Of a stretch of 8,597 bases of DNA, positions 1-7,600 are shown piece after piece. This DNA is from an uncultured Aeromonadales bacterium. GTDB taxonomy: Bacteria > Pseudomonadota > Gammaproteobacteria > Enterobacterales > Succinivibrionaceae. The translations under genes were made by a program, and so were the position numbers. Within the stretch, counting starts at the first letter, position 1. The number at the start of each line of letters is the position of its first letter. Below the pieces are notes generated by a model, which saw only the letters and a list, made by a program, of their open reading frames with translations, ran no database searches and was not told the DNA's origin. Where the stretch lies: contig CADBNP010000147.1 of the NCBI GenBank assembly GCA_902796095.1, positions 1-8,597 of the forward strand, in the 5' to 3' direction.

Positions 1-205
1 ATTCACGTGCATCGCAGAACATATACGCCATATCTGTAACATTGGATACATCCCAGTCTTTCAAAGACTGATTAAATTTTTCAGCTTCGAAGAACATGTA
101 TGACATGTCTGTAACAGAGGATACATCCCATTTATTAAGAGGTTCATTGAAACTTTTGACTCCGCAGAACATATGGGACATATCAGTAACATTGGATACA
201 TCCCA
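1..205 (-). repeat. 75-bp in-phase tandem repeats coding the DUF285 motif
   Basis: The W codon of each unit falls at 203-205, 128-130 and 53-55 (minus strand), a strict 75-bp spacing that keeps the frame. Each unit carries the near-palindrome GGATGTATCC over the W-D-V-S codons. This resembles the DUF285-coding repeats described as PARCELs (palindromic amphipathic repeat coding elements). The third unit is cut by the window edge, so the copy number is unknown. Confidence 0.8.
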
Positions 206-352
206 GTTCTCTATCCCGGCAAAATCTGTTCTGTCTGAAAATCTGAACAGCATACTCATGTCAGATATCAAAGATGTGTCTATGCAGCCAAGATTTACAG
301 ACCTGTCATTTACAAGATTTGCAAGTTCTTCTTTTGTGTGTGGTTTGTGCAT
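1..352 (-). CDS. BspA-like / DUF285 repeat protein, N-terminal part (runs off the left edge)
   Basis: This minus-strand frame gives 117 residues and continues past the left edge, so only the N-terminus is seen. It begins MHKPHTKEEL. Three copies of the DUF285 core WDVSNVTDMSxMF follow, with tryptophans at residues 50, 75 and 100, an exact 25-residue period. DUF285 proteins are BspA-type leucine-rich-repeat proteins, often surface-associated and found in families in host-associated bacteria. No signal peptide is visible, so export cannot be argued from this end. I chose the ATG at 350-352 because an AAGGA (complement of 360-364) lies 7 nt upstream and because a T-K-E-E-L start is common in this family. 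An in-frame ATG at 368-370 would add six residues but lacks a ribosome site. Binding partner and function are unknown. Confidence 0.88.
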   Translation of the reverse strand, partial: MHKPHTKEELANLVNDRSVNLGCIDTSLISDMSMLFRFSDRTDFAGIENWDVSNVTDMSHMFCGVKSFNEPLNKWDVSSVTDMSYMFFEAEKFNQSLKDWDVSNVTDMAYMFCDARE

Positions 353-418
353 TTCTTTTTCCTTAATCATCTGAATATGATGTGGCGGGTACTGTGATTT
401 GCCTAATTAGATCAGATC

Positions 419-446
419 GTTATCGTATCATTTCAGGAAAATTCAA
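419..446 (-). promoter_or_regulatory. Weak sigma70-type promoter candidate for the DUF285 gene
   Basis: On the minus strand, TTGAAT (complement of 441-446) and GATAAC (complement of 419-424) are separated by 16 nt, each matching four of six consensus bases. Transcription would begin near 412 and give a leader of about 60 nt. The match is weak and judged by eye only. Confidence 0.25.
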
Positions 447-492
447 TCGATGAAATAACACATTTGGATTCAGAAAAAGAGACTGAGTTCAC

Positions 493-520
493 TTGAAATC
501 TTGACGCAGCAATGTATTAA
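493..520 (+). promoter_or_regulatory. Sigma70-type promoter candidate, rightward
   Basis: TTGAAA at 493-498 and TATTAA at 515-520 are separated by 16 nt, a fair match to a sigma70 promoter. If used, it would transcribe the zinc-ribbon gene with a leader of about 385 nt that includes the hairpins at 826-871. No closer promoter of equal quality was seen. Confidence 0.3.
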
Positions 521-825
521 GATCAGAAACATGGTCAGTTCTGAAGCAGATGACCAGGAAACCGATTAGTGGTAATGTACTGGGGCATAAAACGAAGCAA
601 CTTAATTCTTTTTTGATGTTTTCTTTCATTTTTTCAGCTGTTCCGTTACTGTGTTTTTGGGAGATGTTTACTCTTAAGGCTGTCTGGTGTAGTATCTCCG
701 GCGAAGTATTATTCTGTGAAGTCAGGGAAACGCATTATGCCGGCGGCAAAGCGTGATGCTGTACCGGAAGTCGTTTTGACACGACCCGGAACGATTTTCC
801 TGGATGACTTTCGGAAATGACTTTG

Positions 826-871
826 GGCGCGGTGATATGCGCCGAGACAGGACGAGTCCGGAAAACCGGAC
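826..871 (+). other. Two small hairpins in the leader of the zinc-ribbon gene
   Basis: GGCGC (826-830) pairs with GCGCC (839-843) around an 8-nt loop. GTCCGG (856-861) pairs perfectly with CCGGAC (866-871) around AAAA. No T tract follows either, so they are not ordinary terminators. The second ends 22 nt before the ribosome site of the gene at 911 and could be an mRNA structure or a protein site. No known riboswitch is recognised. Confidence 0.4.
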
Positions 872-910
872 CCCGGTGATTAGCTGTTTGCATAAGGAGA
901 ACCAGCAGAT

Positions 911-1774
911 ATGAAATGCGCTGCCTGCGGCTGTGATGCCGGTGATGATGCCAGGTGCTGCCCCGTTTGCGGCAAATCCCTCTCTGGAAATAAGCCGGAG
1001 TCTCAAGCCGGTGAAGTAGCGGCCGGGTCCGCTGTATCCGGGAGCTCCTGCGTTTCAGGGGAGCGACTCTGTCACTGCTGTCAGACTCCTCTGAGACGGG
1101 ACGTTCCTTCTGCTGCAACTGCGGATTCCCGGCGGTCGGGCGGGACGGAAATCCCTGTGCCGGAAATGTCAGGAGGGGGAGGAACCGACGTTTCTGACAG
1201 CACTATGGTCCTGTCCCTGGTGAAAGAAATGAAAACCATGACATGGTGGATTATCTGCGGCGCAGTGTTTATGGTTCTGACCTGTGCTTTGCCATGGCTG
1301 ACGACGCATCTGGAGCTGTTATTCTCGATTGCTCTGTTTCTTGGACTGGGCATTTTGACTACGCAAGTCGTTATTCTGTTAAAAACTCCGTCCCTGGTCC
1401 AAAAATGCGGGGAATTATGCATGGATGACGGAGAACTTGCGAAAAGAATTTCCAGGGTGAGACAACATTTAAAGGACCGCTTGAAATTTTTTATCCTTGA
1501 TATTGTTTTTCTGTCGTCGCTTATCGTTTTTGTGGGATTGCTTGTTCTGGTGTCATTTTTGGGACTTCTTGACTCTTTTTTCTACGCCTTTACGGGGACA
1601 AAACAAACTGCTGTTACCTGGGATGCATTTACACTGCTGCTATGCGTAGCAGGCGTTTTCGGAGTGCTGTTTCTGGCGAGCTGCATTGCTGACCTGGTTG
1701 TTCAGGCGTTTATGTTCGTTGATTTCTTCAGAATCAGGAAGTTTATTGGCAGAATGACCGTCCGGAATTGTTAG
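911..1774 (+). CDS. Zinc-ribbon membrane protein, hypothetical (possibly frame-damaged at residues 62-91)
   Basis: The 287-residue product has an N-terminal zinc ribbon: C3xxC6, ten residues, then C17xxC20, each half of the CxxCG type. A Gly/Ser-rich linker follows, then one half of a second ribbon (C54xxC57). About four hydrophobic segments come next, near 112-131, 135-157, 193-222 and 238-268. The soluble stretch 160-192 between segments 2 and 3 is charged and probably helical. Such 'zinc ribbon plus membrane segments' proteins are common and mostly uncharacterised; the ribbon presumably faces the cytoplasm. The start is supported by AAGGAG at 894-899, an 11-nt spacer. Residues 62-91 look unnatural (rich in Gly, Ser, Pro and Arg) because the missing halves of the ribbon lie in the other two frames; see the feature at 1070-1185. 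The gene stands alone on this strand. Function is not known. Confidence 0.82.
   Translation: MKCAACGCDAGDDARCCPVCGKSLSGNKPESQAGEVAAGSAVSGSSCVSGERLCHCCQTPLRRDVPSAATADSRRSGGTEIPVPEMSGGGGTDVSDSTMVLSLVKEMKTMTWWIICGAVFMVLTCALPWLTTHLELLFSIALFLGLGILTTQVVILLKTPSLVQKCGELCMDDGELAKRISRVRQHLKDRLKFFILDIVFLSSLIVFVGLLVLVSFLGLLDSFFYAFTGTKQTAVTWDAFTLLLCVAGVFGVLFLASCIADLVVQAFMFVDFFRIRKFIGRMTVRNC
1070..1185 (+). other. Second zinc ribbon spread over three reading frames
   Basis: In the main frame C54xxC57 is coded at 1070-1081. The expected partner half, F-C-C-N-C-G, lies in the frame offset by -1 (cysteine codons at 1111-1122). A further C-R-K-C lies in the third frame at 1158-1169. Adding one G to the run at 1098-1100, one at 1147-1148 and one at 1175-1179 joins all three and returns exactly to the main frame before the membrane segments. 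The restored second ribbon then has CxxC, ten residues, CxxC, the same spacing as the first ribbon, and the protein becomes 288 residues. Whether the missing bases are real or sequencing errors cannot be told from here. Confidence 0.7.
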
Positions 1775-1798
1775 GACTCCAGCTCTGCTTTTAGGACT

Positions 1799-1867
1799 GA
1801 TCCCGGCTGCTCAGCTTTTTCTGTGGGATAAGACTGTTTTTTCGGGACTGTGCCACTGCAAGTCCCG
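1799..1867 (+). terminator. Possible terminator region after the zinc-ribbon gene
   Basis: ATCCC (1800-1804) can pair with GGGAT (1825-1829) over a 20-nt loop, and a run of six T follows at about 1837-1842. Directly after it, CGGGACT (1843-1849) pairs perfectly with AGTCCCG (1861-1867) around 11 nt, but without a good T tract. Neither is a textbook intrinsic terminator; the position 25-90 nt past the stop codon is the main support. Confidence 0.3.
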
Positions 1868-2080
1868 TTCTGTTATGTTATGTTCTTTCGCTTCCTTTGT
1901 TGTTTCCTGGATGTTTTATAATGACTTCTAAGCTGTATTCAGCCGTTCTTTGTTCAGGAACTGGCTGCCCGTGCGGCTTTTGTAGGTCCTTTTGAGCCGA
2001 AGAGTGTTTTGATCTTTTTTTGAGACTGCAGAGGACTGTGAAAACGCGTTGCTTTGCCGAATGTCGCCGCAACCCCCCTG

Positions 2081-2122
2081 CTTTAGCAACAGTGATATAA
2101 GACGACTGTTGTTTTGCTAAAG
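2081..2122. repeat. Long imperfect hairpin
   Basis: CTTTAG (2081-2086) followed by CAACAGT (2087-2093) pairs with ACTGTTG (2105-2111) and CTAAAG (2117-2122). That gives 13 paired bases, interrupted by a five-base bulge on the right arm, around an 11-nt loop. There is no T tract on either side. It could be a structured RNA, a protein site or the end of a decayed element. Confidence 0.5.
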
Positions 2123-2185
2123 TTATCTGCTGTCCTCTATCTGCCATGCCAACACCGTCAAGTCTGAATAATCAGCTGCAGTTAA

Positions 2186-2207
2186 TTTGGCAGACGCATC
2201 TGCCAAA
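2186..2207. repeat. Perfect 9-bp hairpin
   Basis: TTTGGCAGA (2186-2194) and TCTGCCAAA (2199-2207) are perfect inverted copies around the tetraloop CGCA. No T tract follows on either strand, which argues against a simple terminator. It lies 64 bp after the hairpin at 2081-2122. Confidence 0.6.
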
Positions 2208-2542
2208 CCGTACCTGTTATATCGAGACATTTAAAACGGTGCTTAGTTTACGGATCAGAAGCTCAGGACTGTTCGGAGCAGTATCTGAAGAACGCTGTAC
2301 CGGTATCCGAACTGCCGGAAGAGGCGATGAAAAGCAACAATGTGAAAATGCAGGCATTGAGCTGTCCTCGTGCTTTTCAGAAAGTGCAGGAGCGCCGTTC
2401 AGAGTCCGAACCGGAAAGGGTAACAAAAGCAAATTCACTGAATGCCTCTCATCCTCGATTTGCCGTACGGCGGCGGCTTCATGTCGGCATTAAATTTACC
2501 CCTGACTGTGAATTTCCATTTTTCGCTACCAGTGCTTTTTGA
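2186..2542 (+). other. Open frame, possible gene remnant
   Basis: This frame stays open for 118 codons, with the first ATG at 2327 (giving 71 residues). From about residue 24 the predicted peptide is hydrophilic, Glu/Lys/Arg-rich and plausibly helical, with codon use not unlike the real genes nearby. There is no clear signal peptide or known motif. An imperfect GGAAGAGG precedes the ATG but too closely. It may be a fragment of a decayed gene or simply chance. Confidence 0.2.
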
Positions 2543-2566
2543 CACAGGCGCATCATCATGGGCGCA

Positions 2567-2736
2567 ATGCTCCTGTTTTGCGTTTCATGCAGCTGGCGTT
2601 TAAATCATCTATATGTGGCAGTCGTCGATCTTTGGCATCTCAAACATTGCAGTTTTAAAGAATTGTCTGATATCTTTAGGACAGCGTCGAATAATTTCAG
2701 GGAAAATTTTTTTTCATAAAAATGATGCTCCTGTTT
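2567..2736 (+). repeat. 12-bp direct repeat, two copies
   Basis: ATGCTCCTGTTT occurs at 2567-2578 and again at 2725-2736, 158 bp apart. Both copies are followed within 20 nt by TTCAT or CATT and then GCAGC. No element is bounded by them in a recognisable way. Confidence 0.4.
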
Positions 2737-2807
2737 CATTGTCTGCAGCAGAGTAATTTTTTGAGCTACGATCACTTTTCATCAGCATAGTCAGACTGTT
2801 TTCAGAA

Positions 2808-2819
2808 ATAAAATTTTAT
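2808..2819. promoter_or_regulatory. AT-rich palindrome
   Basis: ATAAAATTTTAT is a perfect 12-bp palindrome in an AT-rich stretch about 50 bp upstream of the promoter candidate for the ankyrin gene. It could be an operator, an upstream promoter element or chance in AT-rich DNA. Confidence 0.2.
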
Positions 2820-2867
2820 GTTTATTTTGCAATGCACCCGGATTTCTACGGAGAAGCATGTAACTGA

Positions 2868-2894
2868 CTGACAATCCGGTGTCTGATTCATAAT
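2868..2894 (+). promoter_or_regulatory. Promoter candidate for the ankyrin gene
   Basis: CTGACA (2868-2873) and CATAAT (2889-2894) each match five of six sigma70 consensus bases, but the 15-nt spacer is short. Transcription would start near 2900 and give a leader of about 125 nt before the ATG at 3027. Confidence 0.3.
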
Positions 2895-3015
2895 ACGGCA
2901 TGTGACTCGAACTGCTGTCTGCTGATGACCATGACTGAATTTATGTCGATCCCGACGGAGCATCGTGCATGTTCCCGCCAGAATGTTTTTCAATGTAGTT
3001 TTCCGTTTGTACGGA

Positions 3016-3021
3016 GAGGAG
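3016..3021 (+). promoter_or_regulatory. Ribosome binding site that sets the ankyrin gene start
   Basis: GAGGAG at 3016-3021 sits 5 nt before the ATG at 3027. It decides against the in-frame ATG at 2925, which would add 34 residues in front of an obvious signal peptide and has no ribosome site. Confidence 0.85.
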
Positions 3022-3026
3022 CCGCA

Positions 3027-4499
3027 ATGAATTTTTTCAAACCGATGGTTCTTGCAAGTCTGGTATCACTGTCTGCAGTTTCTTCTGCGGATGAGGAAAA
3101 AAAATTCACTTATGAGGATTTCAGATATTCGGTATGTGTGGGCAGCGGTGATTATTCAAAGAATGTTCAGGAGAAGATCCTGAAAATGATCGGTGAAGGG
3201 TTCAGCATTAACGGAGACTGCGTTAATGAAACCATGTTTTCCGCCGTAGCCCGCCGCACTTATTCACCTGAGTTTATAACAGCTCTTCTGAAAATCGGGG
3301 CAGATCCCGACTTTACAGGCAAAACCGGTGTTTCAGCCCGAATGACAGCGCTTTCCTCCAGGAAACTGGACATAGCAAATCTCTTCATAACACAGGACTG
3401 TGACTACGGCAGAAAGGACAGGAGAGGTGAGACGCTGCTGCAGCTTGCGTTCAGCAACAGATATCCAGAGATCGCAAAAAAAGTTCTGGAATACAGCATC
3501 CCGTCGAGTGTGATTAACGAAAAAGGTTCTGACGGCAACAGCGTTCTTGGAAGAATTGCCAGGGGAGAGATTTATTTTGATGAAGCCAATGTTAAGCGTC
3601 TTGCCGAGCTCGGTGCTGATTTCAATCAGCTTTCCTCCGACGGACTGCCTCTGCTTCAGGAATGCTTTCTGAAGAAAAAAAAGTCGCTTACCCATGATGA
3701 AAAAAAGCTGAACGCCTTCATAAAACACGGAGCTGACGTAAATGCAAAAAACAGCAGAGGTGAAAACGCACTGCATTTTATGGCTCACTACCGGCTGTAT
3801 TCAAGACTGTATGATTTCGTCCTGAGCAGAAATCCGGATGTCAATGCGAAGGACTCTCTGGGCAATACGCCGCTGCTGGCATTGTATGTCTATGGCGACG
3901 GCAGGGAAAGTGACAGGGGAAACTATGCCAGGAAACTGATCGATGCAGGTGCTGACATCAATGCCGTCAATAATGAAGGAATATCTGTTCTTATGGCAGC
4001 GCTGCTGTCGGGAGCAGCAAACGGCCGGTCAGAATATATCGCCGAGAATCTGATAAAAGCCGGAGTCAAAACAGATGTCAGATCTCCGGAAGGTCACAGC
4101 GTACTGTTTTTTGCTGCCATCACTCGTATGGGATCATCTGTTGAAAAAGTATTGCTGGAAAGAGGATTTGATTTGAATGAGAAGGATCCGGTAACAGGAG
4201 AAACTCCGCTGATCACTGCAATTCTGGCTGAGAACGGCGGTTTTGCCGCGAGACTTGTTGATGCCGGTGCCGATGTCAATCTGACGGACAGCGAGGGCAG
4301 AACTGCGCTTATGGCACTCGCCTTTCACTATCCTGATCTGTCCCTGGCAAAAAAAATACTGAAGGCCGGAGGAAATTTGAAATCTTCAGACAAAAAGGGA
4401 AGAACAGCCTTCGATTACCTGGAGGACAGCTATCATCAGGATGATGACAGCTACAGCGACCGTATCGAAAAACTCAGAAAATTCTTTTCTGAGCAGTAG
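3027..4499 (+). CDS. Exported ankyrin-repeat protein
   Basis: The product has 490 residues. It opens with a Sec signal peptide (basic/aromatic start, hydrophobic core about residues 7-18, likely cleavage after A21 in AVSSA), so the mature protein should be periplasmic or secreted. Almost all of the rest is ankyrin repeats, about ten or eleven, several degenerate. The clearest show the G-A-D-(V/I)-N-A turn: GADPDF at 91, GADFN at 196, GADVNAK at 235, GADIN at 308 and GADVN at 414. TPL/TAL helix starts appear at 281, 393 and 426. Insertions such as the lysine-rich stretch near 215-228 lengthen some repeats. The C-terminal end (about 468-490) is acidic then basic and caps the stack. Ankyrin repeats bind other proteins; no enzymatic residues are present. 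It lies 192 bp before, and on the same strand as, the giant secreted protein, a possible partner. Several A7-A8 tracts occur in the coding sequence. Confidence 0.94.
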   Translation: MNFFKPMVLASLVSLSAVSSADEEKKFTYEDFRYSVCVGSGDYSKNVQEKILKMIGEGFSINGDCVNETMFSAVARRTYSPEFITALLKIGADPDFTGKTGVSARMTALSSRKLDIANLFITQDCDYGRKDRRGETLLQLAFSNRYPEIAKKVLEYSIPSSVINEKGSDGNSVLGRIARGEIYFDEANVKRLAELGADFNQLSSDGLPLLQECFLKKKKSLTHDEKKLNAFIKHGADVNAKNSRGENALHFMAHYRLYSRLYDFVLSRNPDVNAKDSLGNTPLLALYVYGDGRESDRGNYARKLIDAGADINAVNNEGISVLMAALLSGAANGRSEYIAENLIKAGVKTDVRSPEGHSVLFFAAITRMGSSVEKVLLERGFDLNEKDPVTGETPLITAILAENGGFAARLVDAGADVNLTDSEGRTALMALAFHYPDLSLAKKILKAGGNLKSSDKKGRTAFDYLEDSYHQDDDSYSDRIEKLRKFFSEQ

Positions 4500-4691
4500 C
4501 TGCAGGGATCGGGAAAAGACTGCTTAGGCTTTTGCATTGCTGGTTTGGAAGAATGTGATTAAGCGTGCAGTTATGCATGAGGCAATTCTGTTTACTGCAG
4601 CATGCGACCTGAACACGGATGTAAGTTCCGTCGTGATGAAATGCAGGGACAGAGGCAGAAATTCAGAAAAAGATTTTCAGAGGGAAATGGC
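4500..4691 (+). other. Intergenic gap between the ankyrin gene and the giant gene
   Basis: No convincing terminator hairpin or strong promoter was seen in these 192 bp, so co-transcription of the two genes is possible but not shown. AGGGA at 4681-4685 is the ribosome site of the next gene, 6 nt before its ATG. Confidence 0.5.
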
Positions 4692-7600
4692 ATGAATAGG
4701 AAGAAGGTATTAATCGGCAGCATTTTTTGTTCTGCCCTGATGGCATTTTCAGTGAACAGTGCGGATGCCAGGGTGATCAGCGTTGAGGTCAAGGGAAAGG
4801 ATCTGCGTACAGCGGAGCAGAATGCCAGAGTTGCAGCGACGCGGCAGGTCATGCTGTCTGTAACTGATGAAAAATTTATTCGGGAACATACGAAGGAAAT
4901 CCGATCTGATGTTATTGCCGGCGCTGAAAAATATGTAACCGGCATCAGGATCACGGAGAAAAATGAAGGCGGCAGGTTCATGACTGTCAAAGCGGAGGTT
5001 GATGTCAACCAGCCGAAACTTTCCGCATATCTTAAAAGTCTCGGTGCCGTTATTGTTCCTGCCTATGACGACGTCTATGAGGAGCGCAGAAATCTGCAGA
5101 GGGAGGCATCATCAAAAATTTTCGGAGAGACCATGTCTCTGGGGGTTGGAAGCGCGATCCTTCCCGCTGTCAGTCAGACTCCTGCCGTGACCGAGGAGAC
5201 AGTGCCCGGCACAGATTTGTCCGGCGACGGTCAGACAGTCTATGAACCTGGAGAAATGTTCTGGGTTTACTATCGTCTGCCCGACTATTCGGAAATTACT
5301 GCAAAATCAGATCGCAGCATAGTTACGATCAATCTGCCGGAAACTCCCCCTGACTATGAAAATTCCCTTGCCGGAAAAATCACTGACAGTTACAGGGAAA
5401 ACAGGGATCGCGAGGGATACTTCAGGGTTCGGGCTCCAAGCCGCAGCGGAAATTATGAGGTACGTCTTTTCTCGAAGGGCAAGAATGAAAGCACACTCCT
5501 GTCCAGACTGGGATTTTCAGTGAAGACGGAAGATGTTGCAAAACTTTCCCTTGAGAGAAACATCCTTCTGCCGGAGGAAACGTTTGTTGTCCAGATAGAA
5601 GGCAAGGAGAAGTTTCCTGGAGGAAGTCTGATTGTTGCACCTTCCGGCATGGATAATATGAAGCAGGACGAGATCCGGCAGAAGAAAATTTTTCAGTCCA
5701 AGGACTTTGATGATTTTTCCGATCCTTTTGTGGAGATAAAGGCTCCAGCCCAGCCTGGAAGCTATTCTGTTTATCTTTTTACCGGATGCAGCAGGTGTGA
5801 GGGATATGAGAATAACCGGGCGTCTCAGCTGCCGTATGCAAGACTTGATTTCAGAGTCACGGAGCCTTCCGCATCCTCCTTCAGCGGGGGTGCCGTTTCC
5901 GTTCCTGCGGAAATTCCATCCGGATCCGGTTTAGGAATTGCCTTCGCCTGCGGCGAGGACTGGAGAAAGGAAAAAAGTGATGTAGTCATAGAGAACGTAG
6001 CAGATCATAAAAAATATTTCAGTGAATCGGCCAGCTGCTCTGACCGGCCTTATTTCACGAAATTTGCCCGTAATTTTTCAGGACTGGGTGACTACAGAGT
6101 TACCGTCTCCCAGGGAAAGGATGAAAATCTTAAAGCTGTAACTGCCGAATTCAGGGTTGTACCTAACAGCATTGACAGGAAAACCGTGCCTTCGGTCAAT
6201 GTTCCTTCCCGGACTGTTGAGCAGGACAGCAGCATGTATCTGACAGGGGTGGGCAGATCCTACTGGTCTGATACGGCATTTTTGAGTCTTGTTCCGAAAA
6301 ATCTCTCACGGGATCTGAAACCAGTTCTTGAATATGCCGGAGATAAAATTAAAAAAGTCGGCAGAGGCTATAAATTCTCTGTGAATTTTTCGGTTGTCGA
6401 ACCCGGCGGGGACTATGAGCTTCGTTTATATGATTCTGCCGAAGAGGGCGGAACAATGCAGTTTTCGGTGCCTATGCACGTTATGACTGATACCGAGATG
6501 GCGCAGCACAAAAAGGAAATCGGAGCCAGCGTTGAAAAATACCTGAATGAACCTGACAGGGAGCAGTCTTCATACAAGGAGAATCTGATTGAAACCTTCC
6601 ATGTGCCGGAGCCGCCGAGACCTCAGCCCCTGGTTACCCGCTCTGTGTTGAGAACGGATGCAGATCTTAATTTTTCCCTGCCTGCAGCTACGGGTGTAGC
6701 CCTGAAGACTTCGGACTGTGACAAATATATTGATGATGAGATTCGTTCCATGACCAGAATTGACATAACTCTGGGCAGGGAAGGTGACTTTGAAGGTGAA
6801 CTGGGCAGATTTTCCAAGACTCTTCTGCAGAAAATGCCCTTTCCTGACGAATCGGCTCTGAAGAAGGTTCAGGAATCCATGGATGAGATCCAGGACATGT
6901 ACAGCAATACCATTGCAGGTCTGGATCAGCTTTCGGAACAGGATTATACAGGTGCGCTGAAAACAGCCATGCTGATGATGATCAAGACAGGCATGAACCA
7001 CTGCAGCAGTGAGGAGTGTCTGAAAAAACTGCTGACAAAAAATTCGAAGAAATTCAGGGAAAGAATGGCCCGAATGTCAGATCAGGGATTCCAGAATTAC
7101 TACGATACTCTGAAAACCGCCATCGGCAAAAGCAGTGATGGTAAAAAGATGCTGGATAATCTGGTCAGCTACCGGAAGATTGTGGGTGACTCTGCAAAGA
7201 GACTGAGTGACAGAAAGGATACCGCATCAAATGCTCTTGATGTAGTGGAGGATGTATCAACTCTTGCCGGAACGCTGGCAGGCGGAGATTATACAAACAA
7301 GGAGGCCTATGCCAATGCCGCCGCAGCGGTCCTTGCCATAGAGTTTCCTGTATATGTGGCAGCAGCCAAACTCTCCTATCAGGCCTATCTGTCGTCAAGA
7401 GACTTTGCCAGGGATGTGGCTGTTCTCCGTATGTACGGGAAATGGAAAAAGGTGGGTGCAGATAGCAGGGGATCCATGGGTTATGAGGATTTTGCGCGTA
7501 TCTGGAAGGATGACTGGAAACTTCACAAGGATTCTGTCATGCGTCAGGCCAAAGAGGTGATGATCAAAACTCTTGGAAATGAACTTACCAAAAAGGTTCT

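Larger units (their letters stand above)
353..910. other. Divergent intergenic region, no convincing gene
   Basis: This stretch separates the leftward DUF285 gene from the rightward zinc-ribbon gene. A 68-codon open frame at 550-756 (plus) has one hydrophobic stretch but no good ribosome site and no recognisable family, so I do not call it a gene. The left half is AT-rich and could hold promoters in both directions. The right half is GC-richer and contains the inverted repeats at 826-843 and 856-871 just ahead of the zinc-ribbon gene. Confidence 0.6.
1775..3026. other. Gene-poor region of about 1.25 kb
   Basis: Open frames here are short, overlap on both strands, mostly lack ribosome sites and match no family I recognise. 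The region contains a possible terminator, two clear hairpins (2081-2122 and 2186-2207), a 12-bp direct repeat, an AT palindrome, one possible gene remnant (2186-2542) and a promoter candidate for the ankyrin gene. Frame damage like that in the neighbouring zinc-ribbon gene could hide a real gene here. No intact transposase, tRNA or CRISPR repeat was seen. Confidence 0.55.

Noticed and set aside
96..374. Plus-strand open frame of 92 codons opposite the DUF285 gene
   Set aside because: The minus strand carries the unmistakable WDVSNVTDMS repeats; the plus frame is their antisense reading.
550..756. 68-codon plus-strand open frame with a hydrophobic stretch, just after a promoter candidate
   Set aside because: No proper ribosome site, no family resemblance, and the composition does not look like the real genes here.
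776..781. TTGACA as a -35 box for the zinc-ribbon gene
   Set aside because: No acceptable -10 hexamer at 15-19 nt downstream.
722..1422. Minus-strand open frames opposite the zinc-ribbon gene
   Set aside because: They overlap a well-supported plus-strand gene with a ribosome site, a zinc ribbon and membrane segments; their Arg/Ser-rich products look like shadows.
1964..1981. Small stem GCTGC/GCGGC followed by TTTT
   Set aside because: Only five pairs with one G-T pair and a short T run; it is not next to a gene end.
1878..2147. Minus-strand open frame of 89 codons
   Set aside because: No ribosome site and no recognised family; it also covers the hairpin at 2081-2122. A decayed transposase was considered but no catalytic motif supports it.
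2925..3026. Upstream ATG that would lengthen the ankyrin protein by 34 residues
   Set aside because: It has no ribosome site, and the extension would bury a clear signal peptide that starts at 3027 behind GAGGAG.
3333..3788. 151-codon minus-strand open frame within the ankyrin gene
   Set aside because: Antisense shadow of a repeat protein with clear ankyrin motifs.
4641..4691. Alternative in-frame ATG for the giant gene at 4641
   Set aside because: No ribosome site, and it would put a basic 17-residue extension in front of the signal peptide.
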